From Methanosarcina baikalica (GTDB taxonomy: Archaea > Halobacteriota > Methanosarcinia > Methanosarcinales > Methanosarcinaceae), in contig NZ_JAVKPK010000006.1 of assembly GCF_031461075.1 (NCBI RefSeq), positions 1-64,000 on the forward strand: a DNA stretch of 64,000 nt, in the 5' to 3' direction. Positions 1-8,784 of the stretch are shown one piece after another (the first letter of the stretch is position 1; each line of letters opens with the position of its first letter). The notes below the pieces were generated by a model. It had not been told where the DNA came from and searched no databases. It was given only the letters and a program-made list of their open reading frames with translations. A program made the position numbers and the translations under genes.

Positions 1-1140
1 AGAAAAAGACTCTACCCTTCGATACTCCGATTGAATCCCAAATGCAAGCTCAAGGGCTTTTTCAATAAGCTCTTCATTTCTGGACCCATAAAGATGCGGG
101 ACAAGCGAGGAAAGGATCTGGAATTTTGCATCTCCGTACTTAAGGTGGGAGGCGAAGTCAAAGATATTTTCCATAATTTCTTCTTTTCCCTTCCCTCGCA
201 GATGACTGGCAAGCGAAGAAAGAACTATGGCTCTTTCGTCTTCATCTTGAATATTGGAGGCAGAGTAAAGGGCTTTTTCTATAAATTCTACCTTTCTTGG
301 CTCTTCCAGAATCGGAACAAGCAGGGAAAGGACATCTGACCTTATATCTCCATATTGAATCCGGGAGGCAAAGTTAAGAGCCTTTTCCAGAATTTCTTCT
401 TTTTCGGGCCCCTCCAGCTGAGAGACAAGCGCCAAAAGGGCCTTTGCTCTTTGAGATTCTTTTTGAATTTCAACATCTATTTGTGTAATTTCTGCAATTT
501 TTGCCATTCGTATGGCAATGGCACTACTATCTTCAGTTATAATTCTCTGGTCAAGTTGAATGTGCTTATAATGTTGATGTGGCTTTCCGGCACTAGCATC
601 GTTTTCGGTTGTAATTCTCAGGTCCAGAGCAGTAGTTTCAGTATCCGAAGTTTTAAACCGCTCTAAATCCTGAACAGTACTGTTTTTTGCTATTAATTTC
701 TCAAGAAACGTATTAAATTCTTCAAGCACTTTATTTTTGTCAATTGAGTTCTGTTTTGAGCTTTGTATTATAAGCTTGACCGAGCTATCCCCAGCCATCA
801 TCCTCTGTATTGCCTCATCTTCCATAAAAGGTGAAATTTCTCTAGTTAAATCAGGGTACTTTTCAAACGATCTTAGAATCTCCTGAATAAAAACCTGCTT
901 TACTTCCGGATCAGAAGGTGCAACCACCATATCTCCTGCGGCTTCTTTTAACTCAGAGCATTCTCTAGAACACAGTTTTTCCCACAGTTTTTTCTTAATC
1001 TCCCAAACATCAGGCCCTACTTTTTTGCCAGCTTCCTCAGCTGCTTTTTTAGATCCGATCACCAGATAAGGAATTACAGGTTCGATAGAATCTGTTACTT
1101 TTTGTGCCAGTTGCTTCATTCTTACATCCTTTTGCCGCAT
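1..1140 (-). CDS. Alpha-solenoid repeat protein, N-terminal part, cut by window edge
   Basis: An uninterrupted minus-strand frame runs from an ATG at 1138-1140 to the left edge, giving about 380 residues without a stop. An in-frame TAG lies just upstream. A second ATG at 1117-1119 has a better AAAGGA-type ribosome site and may be the true start. Residues 1-220 are charged and helical with no domain I recognise. From about residue 225 there are four tandem 36-37-residue units of the form R-x3-LSSLVPHL-x5-EE-x-(I/L)-EKAL-x2-AS-x-IQ, a helical-pair repeat. It is divergent from the HEAT-like gene at 1653. The function is unknown; such solenoids usually bind protein or act as sensor regions. The gene is real, but the role is not assignable here. 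Confidence 0.75.
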   Translation of the reverse strand, partial: MRQKDVRMKQLAQKVTDSIEPVIPYLVIGSKKAAEEAGKKVGPDVWEIKKKLWEKLCSRECSELKEAAGDMVVAPSDPEVKQVFIQEILRSFEKYPDLTREISPFMEDEAIQRMMAGDSSVKLIIQSSKQNSIDKNKVLEEFNTFLEKLIAKNSTVQDLERFKTSDTETTALDLRITTENDASAGKPHQHYKHIQLDQRIITEDSSAIAIRMAKIAEITQIDVEIQKESQRAKALLALVSQLEGPEKEEILEKALNFASRIQYGDIRSDVLSLLVPILEEPRKVEFIEKALYSASNIQDEDERAIVLSSLASHLRGKGKEEIMENIFDFASHLKYGDAKFQILSSLVPHLYGSRNEELIEKALELAFGIQSEYRRVESFS

Positions 1141-1652
1141 TGCTTCAGCCTTCTATTTAACAAAATATTATTTTTTTTATTTATAGTTTAGTTCCAAAAT
1201 ATACTGATAAAAGCAAGTGTAATACCTGTATCCAATTGTAGAATTCATTAACTCTAAAATCAATTGAATAATTATATCAGTTCTTAATCAAAAAATTCCG
1301 AAACAACATAGATTAGAGAATAAATAATACAACAAATATAATGAGACAAACCCTAACTTTAAAAACTTTTCTGAAATACTTAGCAACATCCACTGGACGA
1401 AGACTGAAGCATGGACGCAAGCCATCTAAAAATTGGTGTTTTTTCCAGACAGTTTATCACCTCCTTTGGAGTAAATAAGGAGTGAAGGCGATTGAGCGCC
1501 CAAAACTTTCCAGGTGACTTTACTTCTCCGGCTTAACTCCGGATTCTTTTTTACTTCCGGCTAAAATACAAAATCAATAGATATAAGAGGAGACCTGCCA
1601 GATTGAGATACAGGAAATAAAAAGGGAATAGAATAGTGGTTGGTGGAAATTC
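1141..1652. other. Divergent intergenic region between two solenoid genes
   Basis: This A+T-rich spacer carries the upstream regions of both divergent genes. TATA-like runs occur near 1160-1200. I see no gene or clear RNA in it. Confidence 0.5.
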
Positions 1653-4325
1653 TTGAGTGAGCAACCAGGGATACATGCTAGGACTTTCAGTCAGGCCTCA
1701 GATGAGAGGATAAAGGCTGCAAGGCAGCTGGGAGCTTTTTTTGAAGTTTTTCCTGACAGAATGCAGGCTTTTGAAGATCTGTTAAGGCTTTGTTCTGATG
1801 GAAAAAGCGAAGTCCGGGAAGAAGCTGTCAACTCCCTTACAACGGTTTTTCCGAATGTGCCGGACAGGCAGCTTGCATGGGAGAGACTTGTGAACCTTAC
1901 GGCTTATCCGGAAGAGACGGTAATGACGGCTGCAGTCAATGCACTGGTCAGTGTTTTTTCCCTCATGCCGGACAAAAATCGGGCATGGAAAGATCTTGTT
2001 GAGCTGATAAACTCAAAATCAAGTATGGAGGATGTGAACAGGGGAATTCTCCGCTCGCTTTCTTATTTGATACACGAAGTCCCTGATAAGCAGCAGATGT
2101 GGAAAGATCTGCTTGAGATGGCGTCTTCGGATGATTCTTATGTGCGCGAAAAGTCGGCTTCGCTTTTAAGTATGGTTTTTCCGGAACTGCCAAATGAAGG
2201 AAAAGAAGAGGCCTGGGACGAAGTACTGGAGCTGGCCACCGAATCTGTGGATGGGAAGGTTAGGGAGCAGGCTGCACGGGCTCTCGGCGCTGCTTATCCT
2301 GATATGCCGGATGAAATGAAGGACGAGACCCTGGAGACTCTGCTGGAACTTGCAGTGTCAGAAAGCCCTGAGGTTCAAAAGGAAGCACTTCTGGCTCTTC
2401 CTCCTGTTTTTTCCCATATCCCGGATAAAATAGAAGCCTGGAATGATGTACTCAGGCTTACGGGAGACGAGAGCGAACATGTACGAAAACAGGCTGTAGA
2501 TGCCCTGGTTTTTATATTTCCTGACATGCCGGATAAGAACAAAGTATGGGTTGATTTCTTGAGTCTCACCAGGGAAGGGGACGAGTATGTAAGGAATGTA
2601 GCAGCTGATGCGCTAGCATCTTTATTCCCCAGCCTGGATGACAAAAGTTCACTCTGGAATGAACTTATAAAACTAACAGAGGATAAGGACGAACACGTCC
2701 GAAGAATGACTGCTGATACCCTCACCAAGGTTTTTCCGTACATGTCCTACAGGAATGAGGTATATTCTGAGCTTGTGCGCCTGGCTGAAAAAAAGGATAG
2801 CTCTGTACTCAGGAAAGTTGTAAATACGCTTGCCTCTGTTTATCCCCAGTTGTATAATAAGAACGGAGTGAGTGAAGGGGAATTGGAAGAACTGGGAAAA
2901 CACAAATCGGGAGAAGAAATAAGTAAATCTGGGGAAATAAGTAAATCTGGAGAAACAAGTAAGTCTGGAGAAACAAGCAAGTCTGGAGAAACAAGCAAGT
3001 CCGAGGAAATAAGAAAGTCCGGGGAAAAAGAAGGAACTGATAATATGCAGGTTCAGGATAAGGAAACTAGAACGCCTGTTTCTTATTTCTCCGATTTTGC
3101 GGTTGATAGCAAAGAGTACATACGAAAAGATATAGCAGAGCTATTTACCAGGGCAGACTCTGGCCTTCCGGACAAAAACGAAATTATAGAAAAACTTATC
3201 AGCCTCAGTTCGGATCCGGACCCCCAGATGAGAAGAGGTTCAATAGAGTCTCTGCTTTCTGCTTATTCCCAATACGGCAAAACACAGGATATCTGGAGCG
3301 AAATTCTCAGGATGGCAGGGGAAGACGACACAGGTGCCAGAAAGAACGCTGCAGAGCTACTTCACTATATTTTTTTAGCAGATGAGGGGAAATCCGCAGT
3401 CTTTTTCGACCTGGTCAGGCTCACTGAAAGCCAGGATGTCCAGCTTCGGAAGAGAGCAGCGGAACTTCTTGCCGTCGCTTTTGCTTATTCTGAAAATAAA
3501 CAGGAAGCCTGGGACGAGCTTGTGAGGCTTGCATCCGTTGAGGACCGGGAAGTCCGGAAGGAAGCCGTTCTTGCCCTGTCGTCCGGCTATACAGAGGTTC
3601 CTGATAAGGGAAAAGCCTGGAAGGACATGTTCCAGCTTTCCGGTCATAGCGATAGTTTTGTGCAGAGGGTTGCAACACGGGCGCTTGGATCTGCCTTTTT
3701 CCACGTGCCGGATAAGACACAGGCCTGGAGAGACTTGAAGGCGCTTACTGATAACCCGTACGTTTATGTCCGAAAATATGCTTTCCGCTCCCTTGGAAAA
3801 GCTTCTCTCTGGAGGGCATTAAGGGCTGAGAACGAAGCTACTTACATTTTCGGGCTGAAAGAAGCTGTCAAATACTTTAAAGAAGCAGCTGAAACATCTG
3901 TTGGCTTCCATATTCCTGAATTCTATTTCCCCTTTTATGAAGCTCTCTTATTCATTCTTTTCAGCGACAGGCCTGGCGTAGTAAAACTTGAAAGTGATAG
4001 GTACCTCTCGAAAATAACTGGTGAGATCAGGGAGCAGAAAGAAAACCACAAACTTCTTAAAATTCTTGAACAATTTGCAGGGCTTCTAAGACGCGCAGGA
4101 AATCTGACTCCAGGTGACCTGTCTGCGCAGAAGAAGCTGCTTGAAACATGTATTCTAACTTTTGATAAATTTTCAAGTCTCTTTGAGGAGATAGAGGGTG
4201 AAGCTATTCTTGCTCAAAAAACCGTGAACAAAGAAAAGATTGTGAAAAAAGATTATTCTAAACTTGGAAAGGAACTTCTTGAACGGGTCGAGAAAAAGAA
4301 GTCATCCTTGATCAAAAAATCCTGA
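1653..4325 (+). CDS. HEAT-like repeat protein with about 17 'PDKxxAW' repeats
   Basis: The 890-residue protein is nearly all alpha-solenoid: about 17 units of 36-40 residues with the pattern (V/M)PDKxxAWxDLxxL followed by DxxVRxxAxxAL. Residues about 420-460 are a low-complexity linker of repeated SKSGET-type hexapeptides that splits the solenoid. Residues about 720-890 form a different helical region, starting AENEATY, that matches the corresponding region of the HEAT-PNP protein at 18196. This paralog therefore has the sensor-like architecture but no phosphorylase domain. The start is TTG at 1653: an in-frame TAG lies at 1629-1631, no upstream ATG exists, and GGTGG precedes it. No signal peptide or membrane segment is visible. 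It is probably a soluble protein-binding scaffold, and its partner is unknown. Confidence 0.85.
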   Translation: MSEQPGIHARTFSQASDERIKAARQLGAFFEVFPDRMQAFEDLLRLCSDGKSEVREEAVNSLTTVFPNVPDRQLAWERLVNLTAYPEETVMTAAVNALVSVFSLMPDKNRAWKDLVELINSKSSMEDVNRGILRSLSYLIHEVPDKQQMWKDLLEMASSDDSYVREKSASLLSMVFPELPNEGKEEAWDEVLELATESVDGKVREQAARALGAAYPDMPDEMKDETLETLLELAVSESPEVQKEALLALPPVFSHIPDKIEAWNDVLRLTGDESEHVRKQAVDALVFIFPDMPDKNKVWVDFLSLTREGDEYVRNVAADALASLFPSLDDKSSLWNELIKLTEDKDEHVRRMTADTLTKVFPYMSYRNEVYSELVRLAEKKDSSVLRKVVNTLASVYPQLYNKNGVSEGELEELGKHKSGEEISKSGEISKSGETSKSGETSKSGETSKSEEIRKSGEKEGTDNMQVQDKETRTPVSYFSDFAVDSKEYIRKDIAELFTRADSGLPDKNEIIEKLISLSSDPDPQMRRGSIESLLSAYSQYGKTQDIWSEILRMAGEDDTGARKNAAELLHYIFLADEGKSAVFFDLVRLTESQDVQLRKRAAELLAVAFAYSENKQEAWDELVRLASVEDREVRKEAVLALSSGYTEVPDKGKAWKDMFQLSGHSDSFVQRVATRALGSAFFHVPDKTQAWRDLKALTDNPYVYVRKYAFRSLGKASLWRALRAENEATYIFGLKEAVKYFKEAAETSVGFHIPEFYFPFYEALLFILFSDRPGVVKLESDRYLSKITGEIREQKENHKLLKILEQFAGLLRRAGNLTPGDLSAQKKLLETCILTFDKFSSLFEEIEGEAILAQKTVNKEKIVKKDYSKLGKELLERVEKKKSSLIKKS
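2918..3024 (+). repeat. 18-bp coding tandem repeat (SKSGET linker)
   Basis: Six or so imperfect copies of an 18-bp unit inside the HEAT gene encode hexapeptides such as SKSGEI and SKSGET. The phase is kept, so copy-number change would alter only linker length. Confidence 0.8.
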
Positions 4326-4406
4326 AGAAAGAATCTTCCGCCCTGAAATGAGAAGTTTGAAAATAATGAAGAAATGCTTTATGGATCGCCACTAAGGGAA
4401 GACTCG

Positions 4407-4512
4407 TTTTGTTCTGATCGGATTTATTTTTGTTCTGATCGGATTTATTTTTGTTCTGATCGGATTTATTTTTGTTCTGATCGGATTTATTTTTGTTCTG
4501 ATCGGATCTATA
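4407..4512. repeat. Tandem repeat, 21-bp unit, five copies
   Basis: Five near-identical copies of GTTCTGATCGGATTTATTTT start at 4411, 4432, 4453, 4474 and 4495; only the last diverges. The 21-bp period equals two helical turns. One frame would read FVLIGFI repeats, but it has no start codon after the upstream stop, so I treat the array as non-coding. Confidence 0.85.
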
Positions 4513-4607
4513 TCTGATGCCGGTGTCAATACGTCTTCGAGAAATTCAGGCAAGTAAATTGTCTCTGCACCTTGGAGTTTATATTCTATCCTGCTAATTT
4601 CTCTTTC

Positions 4608-4919
4608 ATGTACAGGGCAGAAATTGAACTGACGGATGCGGACTTTGAATTTGCAAAGCCTCCTCTTTCAAAAAAATATATTTGTCTTGTGTTCAAAAAA
4701 TATCAGCTTGATTTTATCGCTTATTTTGGTGAAAATATGTTCTATGTTTCAAGGCAGAATTCGCCGCCCCTCCCTCCCTTATATCCCAGTGCACGATATC
4801 CTGAAGATATCGAACTTGTACTTGATTTCATGGCACGTGAGAGAATCCGCAGGATCAGCTGGGAGAAGGGAATGCTCTTTCGGTCCGCAGTTCCGGGACT
4901 TTCTGCTAACGGGAAGTAA
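4608..4919 (+). CDS. Small hypothetical protein (103 aa)
   Basis: From ATG 4608 the frame encodes about 103 residues, beginning MYRAEIELTDADFEF. An upstream TTG at 4572 is possible, but neither start has a strong ribosome site. The protein is mixed hydrophobic/charged with a proline-rich stretch (NSPPLPPLYPS) and no motif I recognise. Its codon use resembles neighbouring coding DNA. It sits alone between the 21-bp repeat array and the DUF4177-like gene. It may be a lineage-restricted small protein; the case rests only on ORF quality. Confidence 0.45.
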   Translation: MYRAEIELTDADFEFAKPPLSKKYICLVFKKYQLDFIAYFGENMFYVSRQNSPPLPPLYPSARYPEDIELVLDFMARERIRRISWEKGMLFRSAVPGLSANGK

Positions 4920-5112
4920 GTTTATTTTAAGAAAATGAAGCCCTGAGGAACTGGGACTGAGAGCAAGGAATCCAGAGAAAAGAAGCTCGGATATATCTGT
5001 ATCGAAGACAAATACCGGATTGATTTTTTCTTTTTGTTCGGGTTATTTATAGTTTCATTTCAATATAAAACATTACAAAATTTATCTTTATCGTAACTGG
5101 AGGGGTATTGAA

Positions 5113-5298
5113 ATGATACATCAATGGGAGTATGATTCTCGCAGGCTTGATGGTTTTAACATGCCACAAATGATGAGCGAACTCGAAAGAATCGGAAACG
5201 AAGGATGGGAACTGGTTTTGATCAAGAACGATATTGATGAAGAAGGCAACGTAACTGCGATTTTCAAAAGGGAAAAGAGCGACACGATATCTATATAA
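5113..5298 (+). CDS. DUF4177-like small protein
   Basis: The 61-residue protein starts at ATG 5113 behind a strong GGAGGGG site. It has the short DUF4177 pattern: an N-terminal WEY strand, an ELxRIGNEGWELV helix-strand core (residues about 24-36), and a terminal AIFKRE strand after EGNV. The biochemical role of the family is unknown. It appears monocistronic, with a TATA-like stretch near 5045-5070. The family call is by pattern only. Confidence 0.75.
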   Translation: MIHQWEYDSRRLDGFNMPQMMSELERIGNEGWELVLIKNDIDEEGNVTAIFKREKSDTISI

Positions 5299-5471
5299 AA
5301 ATTCACGTTTTAATTTTACTCCCTTTTTGCTATTTTTACTTTTTTACTGCTAATTTTGAATTTTATATTAATTGTATTGTGAACTTATTTCTTATTTTTC
5401 CAGTATTTAGAAAAGCTATGCGATAAATAACAGGGAAAAATAACTACAATTTTGGAGGGAGTGGGGATATT

Positions 5472-5588
5472 ATGGAGAACATCCCTACAATAAAAATAAA
5501 AGGCAGAAAAAATCCCGTATGCCAGAACGGGGGGCAAGGTGGTGATATAATGACGTGCGGGGAGAATTGGCAAGTCAAATACTTATAA
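5472..5588 (+). CDS. Possible 38-residue microprotein with strong ribosome site
   Basis: An ATG at 5472 follows a purine-rich GGAGGGAGTGGGG sequence and opens a 38-codon frame ending TAA at 5588. The peptide begins MENIPTIKIKGRKNPVC, contains a glycine-rich NGGQGG segment and has two cysteines. The unusually good ribosome site is the main support. No family is recognised, and spurious translation cannot be excluded. Confidence 0.4.
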   Translation: MENIPTIKIKGRKNPVCQNGGQGGDIMTCGENWQVKYL

Positions 5589-5615
5589 AAACCATATCTA
5601 TTGATATAAATAATA

Positions 5616-5975
5616 TTATTCACTGATCCAGGCCTTTGCTTTATCAAATTCATTATTACTGAAAACTTTCACTTGGACAGGAATAATGAATTTAAATACG
5701 TTGACAGAATCATTTATCCAGTGAACATCAGAAATAACCGCAACTTTTTCGAATGAAAGTGTATGCCATGACACCTTTGCATCTTCTACGTAAGCATCCA
5801 GTGCATAATGCATAAAGTCCTTGTTCAATTGATAAAGCATACGAATCTTCTTGTGCCTTTGCAGTTTGTCTTTCATTGCAGGAATTAGTACAGTGTCGTA
5901 GTCTTCTCCCGTTATCGTTCCACTACCAATGATACCCAGAACATTGTCTGGCAAACCTTGCATAAGTTCCATCAT
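5616..5975 (-). CDS. SpoIIAA-like (STAS-fold) protein
   Basis: The protein is about 119 residues from the ATG at 5975, chosen because GGAGG at 5985-5989 lies 8 nt upstream; the upstream ATG at 5999 lacks such a site. The pattern matches the SpoIIAA-like/DUF3478 family: an early GTITGEDY, a KIRMLY strand, an EDAKVSWHTLSFEKVAVISD core and a terminal FDKAKAWISE helix. These are small STAS-fold proteins of uncertain function, often linked to lipid binding or stress. The gene is monocistronic, convergent with the upstream small ORF. Confidence 0.8.
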   Translation of the reverse strand: MMELMQGLPDNVLGIIGSGTITGEDYDTVLIPAMKDKLQRHKKIRMLYQLNKDFMHYALDAYVEDAKVSWHTLSFEKVAVISDVHWINDSVNVFKFIIPVQVKVFSNNEFDKAKAWISE

Positions 5976-6532
5976 AATATTTTCCTCCAAAACGAACATG
6001 AAATTCTTCGAATAACATGCACAAATAAATGAAAGTACTTTTCACCTTACCTTTTTTGAGTATTGATTTCATCGTTACCCTTAGGTAGGAAGTTTGTACT
6101 AATGACGCATATACGAGACTAACAAATATAGCTATTTTTATACATCTATCCCGCTCTTCTACAGCGTATACCATATGACTTATGCACTTGAGACACTAAA
6201 TCAAATACAACAGCTTTTATGGTTAGATTTGTGTTTTAGACAATTGAATGTTTAATACTGTTGAAATCTCAGTTCAACCGCGTAAGTCCGAGTTATAATC
6301 TCCATCAATTAAGAATATTTGAAAAAAGGAGTATTTTAAGGATAGCGGAATCTATCTTTAAAATCAAAGAATAATGAATACGAAAAGTCAAAAAGAGGAA
6401 TTAAATCGAGAAATTAGAGGAAAATATTTGAAAAATTCATGCGAAGAAAAACGTCAGAGGTAAAATTAAGATCCATGCTTGTCATCTCTTAAAAGCAGAG
6501 ATTTCCAATACTTTAATCACGCAATTGGCCTG
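5976..6532. other. Intergenic spacer
   Basis: About 550 bp of A+T-rich sequence. A minus-strand frame at 5923-6174 overlaps the start of the SpoIIAA-like gene and has no ribosome site or recognisable product. I see no supported gene. Confidence 0.5.
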
Positions 6533-6679
6533 TCACCATGCTACTCTATATCCAAAAACCATGTCCTGACATCCTTGACACAGCCCGGAACTCTCGAATT
6601 CCCTAATAAACACTTCGGTTCTGAATTCGTCTTCGTCTACTCTATCCGCACATAATGGACATCTGCACTCTTCAACCAT
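6533..6679 (-). CDS. Zinc-ribbon microprotein (48 aa)
   Basis: An ATG at 6677-6679 follows GGGAGAGAAG and opens a 48-codon frame ending TGA at 6533. The peptide starts MVEECRCPLC and carries a second pair, CQGC, near residues 34-37. The two CxxC-type pairs, about 24 residues apart, make a one-zinc ribbon likely. Target and role are unknown; such proteins may bind nucleic acid or a partner. It lies next to a HAD hydrolase gene in the same direction, but about 200 bp away. Confidence 0.6.
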   Translation of the reverse strand: MVEECRCPLCADRVDEDEFRTEVFIREFESSGLCQGCQDMVFGYRVAW

Positions 6680-6881
6680 CGCAACTTCTCTCCCAAATTC
6701 TAATGATCTTAGAAAGCTTTTTTTCTATGTTCATATGGCTCTGTAGAAATCCTCTGAAACAAAGAATCTCCATCAATTTGAATTGAGTGGCTTGATACAT
6801 TTTTATTCGTTTTCAGCCTCTTGGAACTGATTTTGAGAAGTTTACTACGCAGCCAAAACATTAATCATGCACGTGTGAAGA

Positions 6882-7535
6882 TTATCCATATCTCCAGGCA
6901 TCCCGGATATGCATCGCATTCATCCCGAGGCTTTGAGGCGGATATATATCGTTTTCTGGTGTATCTCCAATGGAGAGCACTTCCCAGGGCTCAAGCCCAA
7001 GACGGTCGAGGGCCATCCTGAAGAGTCTAGTGTCAGGTTTCTTTATACAGTGATCAGAGGACATGATTACGAAATTAAAGCGGTCATATAATCCCAGGAA
7101 GCGAAGCTCCTGTTCCGTAAAAACTCTCTGAGCATTGGAGACAATGCATTTAGGGACATTTCTGTATTTTTCGAGCAGGCGCAGGCTCTGAGGATAGGCT
7201 TCCAGTTTTTTTAAAGATGCGGTCCTGAATACTTTGGCAGTTTCAATTCCAAGCCAGTAGGGATCGATATCCATAAAAGCGTTTTCGGCACAGATCTCGG
7301 CAAAAATCTCTTCTATACGGATATCCGGGTGCCGCTGACCTGAATTGCCCAGCCTACCTATGACTTTCCATCTATATTCTTCTCTGAGTCTGTCAGGTTC
7401 GATCCGTACTCCTTGATAGATCAACCACTTGCTTACCCTTTCATTTGTTTCCCTGCTATCTTCATCAGTCTTGATATCAATGAGAGTTTTATAACAGTCA
7501 AAGACTAAACCTTTTATTTTTCCTTTTTGAAGCAT
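6882..7535 (-). CDS. HAD-superfamily hydrolase
   Basis: The 217-residue protein has all four HAD motifs: motif I FDCYKTL (nucleophile Asp near residue 13), motif II IVSNAQ (Ser near 133), motif III KKPDTRLF (Lys near 161) and motif IV GDTPENDI (near 188). A helical cap lies between motifs I and II. The second Asp of motif I is replaced by Tyr (DCYKT), as in haloacid dehalogenase-like members, so phosphatase activity is not certain. The substrate cannot be read from sequence. It is probably cytosolic and monocistronic. Confidence 0.88.
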   Translation of the reverse strand: MLQKGKIKGLVFDCYKTLIDIKTDEDSRETNERVSKWLIYQGVRIEPDRLREEYRWKVIGRLGNSGQRHPDIRIEEIFAEICAENAFMDIDPYWLGIETAKVFRTASLKKLEAYPQSLRLLEKYRNVPKCIVSNAQRVFTEQELRFLGLYDRFNFVIMSSDHCIKKPDTRLFRMALDRLGLEPWEVLSIGDTPENDIYPPQSLGMNAMHIRDAWRYG

Positions 7536-8634
7536 AAGGATTCCCCGTTTTAATTTATCCCAAACAGTTAAGGATTTTGAATTTGCCTACAATATTTCTC
7601 AATTACTAATGAGATTAGTCTTCAGTTATATAGATGTTTTGACAATACCTATAGTAGAGCTAAATACACATATGTAGCTCCGTATTTCTATATAAATCCC
7701 CTCAGCATCAATTCTGAACTGATATATTGAAAATGAAAGGGGTTTAACCTGGAGTGGTGTTTTCATTATCATGGTGGGACCATAATGATAGAAAAGTCCA
7801 CTCATGAAATGTGTAATACACCAACGATTATCTTTCAGGCGTTTATCGGGGTTCAGGAACTTCTTTTGGTTTTTAGGTGGATTTGTAGGTATCATCGAGA
7901 AGGTCGTCAGTCTTTTCCTTATATTCTTTTTTAGGGCTTATCCCAAAAGACAATTTACTCTTAATCATTAAGAATTTTCAGGATTGCTTTCATAGTCAGG
8001 ACCGTGAGTGATTATTTCAAATACAATATTCAAGAAGCAAACTTTGAGTTTTAGGTTCATTTTTGGAATAACTATCCCAAAAAAATGTTCTTGACCTAAT
8101 TTTGTCCTATTCTTTGTATCCTCTTCAAATTGTATGGGTAAAAGTAAATTTCACATATTTGCCGAGAATTTAAAAATTTAATTAAGTCTCAAAAACAGCC
8201 TCAAACAATGCATTTAACTTTACAACTGTATGACAAAAATATACTTTAACTTAAATTTCAAGTTTATTTGTAATATAAATATCTGACTCTGCAGACATGT
8301 AAGTTAGGACAGAAAAATTGTAATGGTTATCCCAAAGATTAAAACAAAAAAGGTAATCATTCAGCTACCTCTACTCCGAATTTATTTTTCTGCAACATTT
8401 AATGCTGATTATTTTCATTTGGTTATTATAAAAATAGCCACTCGTGTTTTAAATGAAACGTGAAGAGATTTTATATTTATACAACTCGAATTTTTAGAAC
8501 ATCACAAGGAACGGATGCTTCCTGTATCAAAAAGGGAGTGATATGCAGAAATTAAAACTTATGAAAATGAAACATTAAACTCAGAGGGTTATTCTGCTTC
8601 ACTATCATCCTGACACAAAGGAGGCAAGCAATAA
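7536..8634. other. Long spacer with possible mobile-element ends
   Basis: About 1.1 kb without a supported gene. A minus-strand frame at 7626-7895 has no ribosome site and no recognisable product. TATCCCAAA-containing sequences at about 7940, 8072 and 8328 resemble ends of the GAGCTTATCC element family seen at 28-31 kb, suggesting old insertions. Confidence 0.4.
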
Positions 8635-8784
8635 ATGACAGAAAAGAATCCGAATACTGGGGAGCGGGAGCTTGTCATCACAAGAATTTTCGATAATTCA
8701 CGAAAGCTCATCTTTAAGGCGTGTCCTGATCCAGAATGCGTGAAGCGCCGGTGGGGGACGAAAGACTTCACATCATCTGTTTCG
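8635..8784 (+). pseudogene. AHSA1/SRPBCC N-terminal remnant fused in frame to the esterase
   Basis: Residues 1-50 of the open frame, behind GGAGG at 8621, read like the first strand and helices of an AHSA1-type START-fold protein: ELVITRIFDNSRKLIFKA then DPECVKRRWGTKDFTS. The family consensus here is close to TRxFDAPRELVFKAWTDP...WWGP. The rest of that ~150-residue domain is missing. It appears to be the truncated 5' end of another gene joined to the esterase. Confidence 0.65.

Noticed and set aside
2375..2743. Minus-strand ORFs inside the HEAT, carB, argG, DUF460 and topA genes
   Set aside because: They are antisense shadows of well-supported genes with low-complexity products.
4407..4512. 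A repeated FVLIGFI membrane peptide encoded by the 21-bp array
   Set aside because: The frame has an upstream stop (TAA) and no ATG, GTG or TTG before the repeats.
5923..6174. 83-codon minus-strand ORF
   Set aside because: It overlaps the SpoIIAA-like gene start and ribosome site in another frame, with no recognisable product.
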